DNA of 13,664 nucleotides. It comes from Clostridia bacterium. GTDB taxonomy: Bacteria > Bacillota > Clostridia > UMGS1810. The translations under genes and the position numbers were made by a program. This document shows, in pieces, positions 12,332 through 13,664 of the stretch (its first letter is position 1; each line of letters begins with the position of its first letter). The stretch is taken from NCBI GenBank assembly GCA_016293435.1, contig JAEDEG010000067.1:1-13664 (forward strand), in the 5' to 3' direction. The notes below the pieces were generated by a model. That model saw only the letters and a program-made list of their open reading frames with translations, was not told the DNA's origin and made no database searches.

Positions 12332-13381
12332 TTAGTCTTTAATTTCTTCAAACATACCATTTTCTTTTAAGAGCAAATACAATCTTGCGTCAATACTACG
12401 CGGAGTTTTGCAGTTAATAGCGCTCATGGAATGGTTTCTCAAATCTGCTATTAGATTTTCTGTCTGTAGATTAGTCAAGCCATTTTCTGAACGAAAAGTA
12501 TTAAGAAAATATTGTTCCTCAATGGAATAGTATGTTTTTGCTTTAAATGCATATTTGAGTCTTGTACAAATTTCGGCTGCATCTTTAATATTTTCCTGTT
12601 GAAGGAAATCACTGAGTATGGTTTGCAACTCATTATCAGCGATATTGATATATTTACTGTTAAGCCTTAAATTTGCGTCGAGAAATTTATGCCCTGCATC
12701 AGTAAGCCTTTTTTCGGATATTATCGCCCTGCTCAATGTAGGCATACGCTTTGCATCTCCACTACTAACCGAAATAAGTGCCGAAACACAAAACCTCAAT
12801 TTGTTTTGGTTGGTATTCGGATCGTTAAACGTGAATTGAATAATTTCCCCATTTTTACCAATCAAATTCAAAAATGCCGTGTATGTTTTTTTCGATAATA
12901 TCAGATGTCCGTTAAAAATTTTTGAATCCCCGTCTGTTACGGGAATTTCTAACGTTGAAAAGAACCCATTATCTTTATCAATATTTAATATTGACTCAAT
13001 GAGTTCCTCAGGCTCGTTCGTTCTTGTTGGAAAAAAATACACATAGTATTTACCCGGATACTGTGCGTATCTTGAACCATCAAATTCGTGGTCGAAGCCT
13101 TCATTAAGGGTAAGATAATTTCCAACCTCATTGCCTACAAGATAGTCCATTGAAACATTTAAAGACTTAGATAAATACAGCAAGACTTTTAAGCTTAAAT
13201 TACGCTGCGTAATATAGACTCTAAGATTGGCTGGGGATATATTGTATCCTGCTTCGCTGAATTTTTTTGCAAGTGCATCATAATCCAATTTTCTCAGATG
13301 CATTACTTCTTCAACACGCTTACAGAACAAATCCTTATCATATCCCGATGGATTTGTTTTTTCTTTGTTATTATTTGTCAT
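12332..13381 (-). CDS. Xre-type regulator with a large uncharacterised C-terminal domain
   Basis: With the start chosen here it has 349 residues. Residues about 15-85 form a CI-like helix-turn-helix (LFCKRVEEVMHLRKLDYDALAKKF, then NLRVYITQRNLSLKVLLYLSKSLNVSMDYLVG). The remaining 260 residues match no domain I recognise. They contain a beta-rich stretch (KYYVYFFPTRTNEPEELIESIL, then GHLILSKKTYTAFLNL) followed by helical repeats near the end. The ATG at 13381 has AGGAGG 13 bases upstream, rather far, with GGTTGCAACC between, which could fold and shorten the distance. The frame stays open to a TTG at 13441, but that would place the ribosome binding site inside the gene. Its promoter is a perfect consensus overlapped by a palindrome, so it is probably a self-repressing, phage-like or element-immunity regulator. 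Confidence 0.83.
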   Translation of the reverse strand: MTNNNKEKTNPSGYDKDLFCKRVEEVMHLRKLDYDALAKKFSEAGYNISPANLRVYITQRNLSLKVLLYLSKSLNVSMDYLVGNEVGNYLTLNEGFDHEFDGSRYAQYPGKYYVYFFPTRTNEPEELIESILNIDKDNGFFSTLEIPVTDGDSKIFNGHLILSKKTYTAFLNLIGKNGEIIQFTFNDPNTNQNKLRFCVSALISVSSGDAKRMPTLSRAIISEKRLTDAGHKFLDANLRLNSKYINIADNELQTILSDFLQQENIKDAAEICTRLKYAFKAKTYYSIEEQYFLNTFRSENGLTNLQTENLIADLRNHSMSAINCKTPRSIDARLYLLLKENGMFEEIKD

Positions 13382-13415
13382 ATGCGGTTGCAACCCTCCT
13401 CGAAATAAATTTAGC

Positions 13416-13454
13416 CATTGTAAAAATTCAATAATTAACAAAAACTTTACAATG
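13416..13454 (-). repeat. Inverted repeat in the leader of the Xre regulator
   Basis: CATTGTAAA (13416-13424) and TTTACAATG (13446-13454), perfect 9-base arms 21 bases apart, lie between the promoter and the ribosome binding site. It could be a second operator or an RNA stem in the leader. Confidence 0.5.
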
Positions 13455-13465
13455 ACTATACATAT

Positions 13466-13494
13466 ATTATACTATCAAATCCATATCTTGTCAA
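13466..13494 (-). promoter_or_regulatory. Consensus promoter of the Xre regulator
   Basis: TTGACA (13494-13489), 17-base spacer and TATAAT (13471-13466): a perfect sigma-A promoter on the minus strand. Such strength usually calls for a repressor. Confidence 0.88.
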
Positions 13495-13498
13495 GATA
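13484..13498. promoter_or_regulatory. Operator-like palindrome over the -35 box
   Basis: TATCTTGTCAAGATA is a perfect palindrome with 7-base arms about a central base, and it covers the whole -35 box of the Xre promoter. Occupancy would block RNA polymerase. The Xre protein itself is the obvious candidate binder (inferred). Confidence 0.68.
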
Positions 13499-13499
13499 G

Positions 13500-13664
13500 A
13501 TATGATTTTTTCTTTTCAAAAGTGTAACAAAAATTTCAATGTTGTTTTGTATCATTGCAACAAATATGTAATATTAATGACACTCTTTTGACACAATTCC
13601 AAAAATTTCTTCTTGTATGTGGAATTATATATAGTTTCTGTAAATAAAAGATGACGGTAAATAA
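13500..13664. other. AT-rich intergenic end of the window
   Basis: No gene is seen on either strand. A TTGACA at 13588-13593 on the plus strand has no -10 at the right distance. AATTCC/GGAATT arms (about 13596-13626) could form a small stem. Confidence 0.5.

Noticed and set aside
12332..13441. Longer form of the Xre regulator from TTG 13441
   Set aside because: It would put the only AGGAGG inside the coding sequence and start within the inverted repeat of the leader.
13588..13640. Plus-strand promoter starting with TTGACA at 13588
   Set aside because: There is no -10 at 15-19 bases; the nearest TTATAT is far too distant.
1..13664. CRISPR array, tRNA or rRNA genes, or a second copy of the rpsI tail
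   Set aside because: I saw no regularly spaced repeats, no tRNA cloverleaf or rRNA segment, and no second S9 tail in the window, including between the two integrases.

Overview
The window looks like a piece of a low-GC Gram-positive genome, most likely a gut-type member of the Clostridia. It is AT-rich, has strong AGGAGG-type ribosome binding sites and TTGACA/TATAAT promoters, and its proteins (M18 aminopeptidase, AraC regulator, GH2 glycosidase, IS256 transposase, Tn916-style recombinases) are of Firmicutes type. It falls into two parts that meet near position 5540.

Positions 1 to about 5540 are host chromosome. In order they hold a partial M18 aminopeptidase (minus), an AraC-family regulator (minus), a divergently transcribed glycoside hydrolase family 2 enzyme (plus), and the collapsed remains of an IS256-family insertion sequence. 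Next come a strong terminator (minus) and the last 15 codons of the ribosomal protein S9 gene rpsI (minus). The rest of rpsI is absent at this spot; the sequence upstream of the tail is foreign and leads straight into an integrase gene. I read this as the distal attachment junction of an integrative element that recombines into the 3' end of rpsI. The intact rpsI should lie at the other end of the element, to the right of this window.

From about 5540 to the right edge is the element, with every gene on the minus strand. Read in transcription order from the right it carries: a Xre-type regulator with a consensus promoter overlapped by a perfect palindrome; a 176-residue putative helix-turn-helix protein; and a two-gene module made of a DUF3990 protein (ADP-ribosyltransferase-like) and an overlapping Xre protein, behind a promoter with twin operator-like repeats. 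Next are a promoter followed by two intrinsic terminators, a 15-codon leader peptide and a sigma-70-like gene; a 420-base GC-richer region rich in inverted repeats; a MazF/PemK-family gene; an excisionase-like gene; and two tandem tyrosine recombinases beside the attachment site. The order sigma-like, excisionase, integrase is that of the recombination end of Tn916-like elements.

The most interesting part is the regulatory stretch 9818-10090. A promoter is followed by two terminator hairpins, spanned by a 27-codon frame that stops inside the second hairpin. After them comes a 15-residue peptide with a strong ribosome binding site. It contains RAPP, the motif of known ribosome-arrest peptides, and its end lies in a hairpin that abuts the ribosome binding site of the sigma-like gene. 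Together this suggests that expression of the sigma-like gene, and perhaps of the excision functions, is controlled by attenuation and translational arrest. No conjugation genes or resistance cargo are visible here, so the transfer ability of the element cannot be judged.
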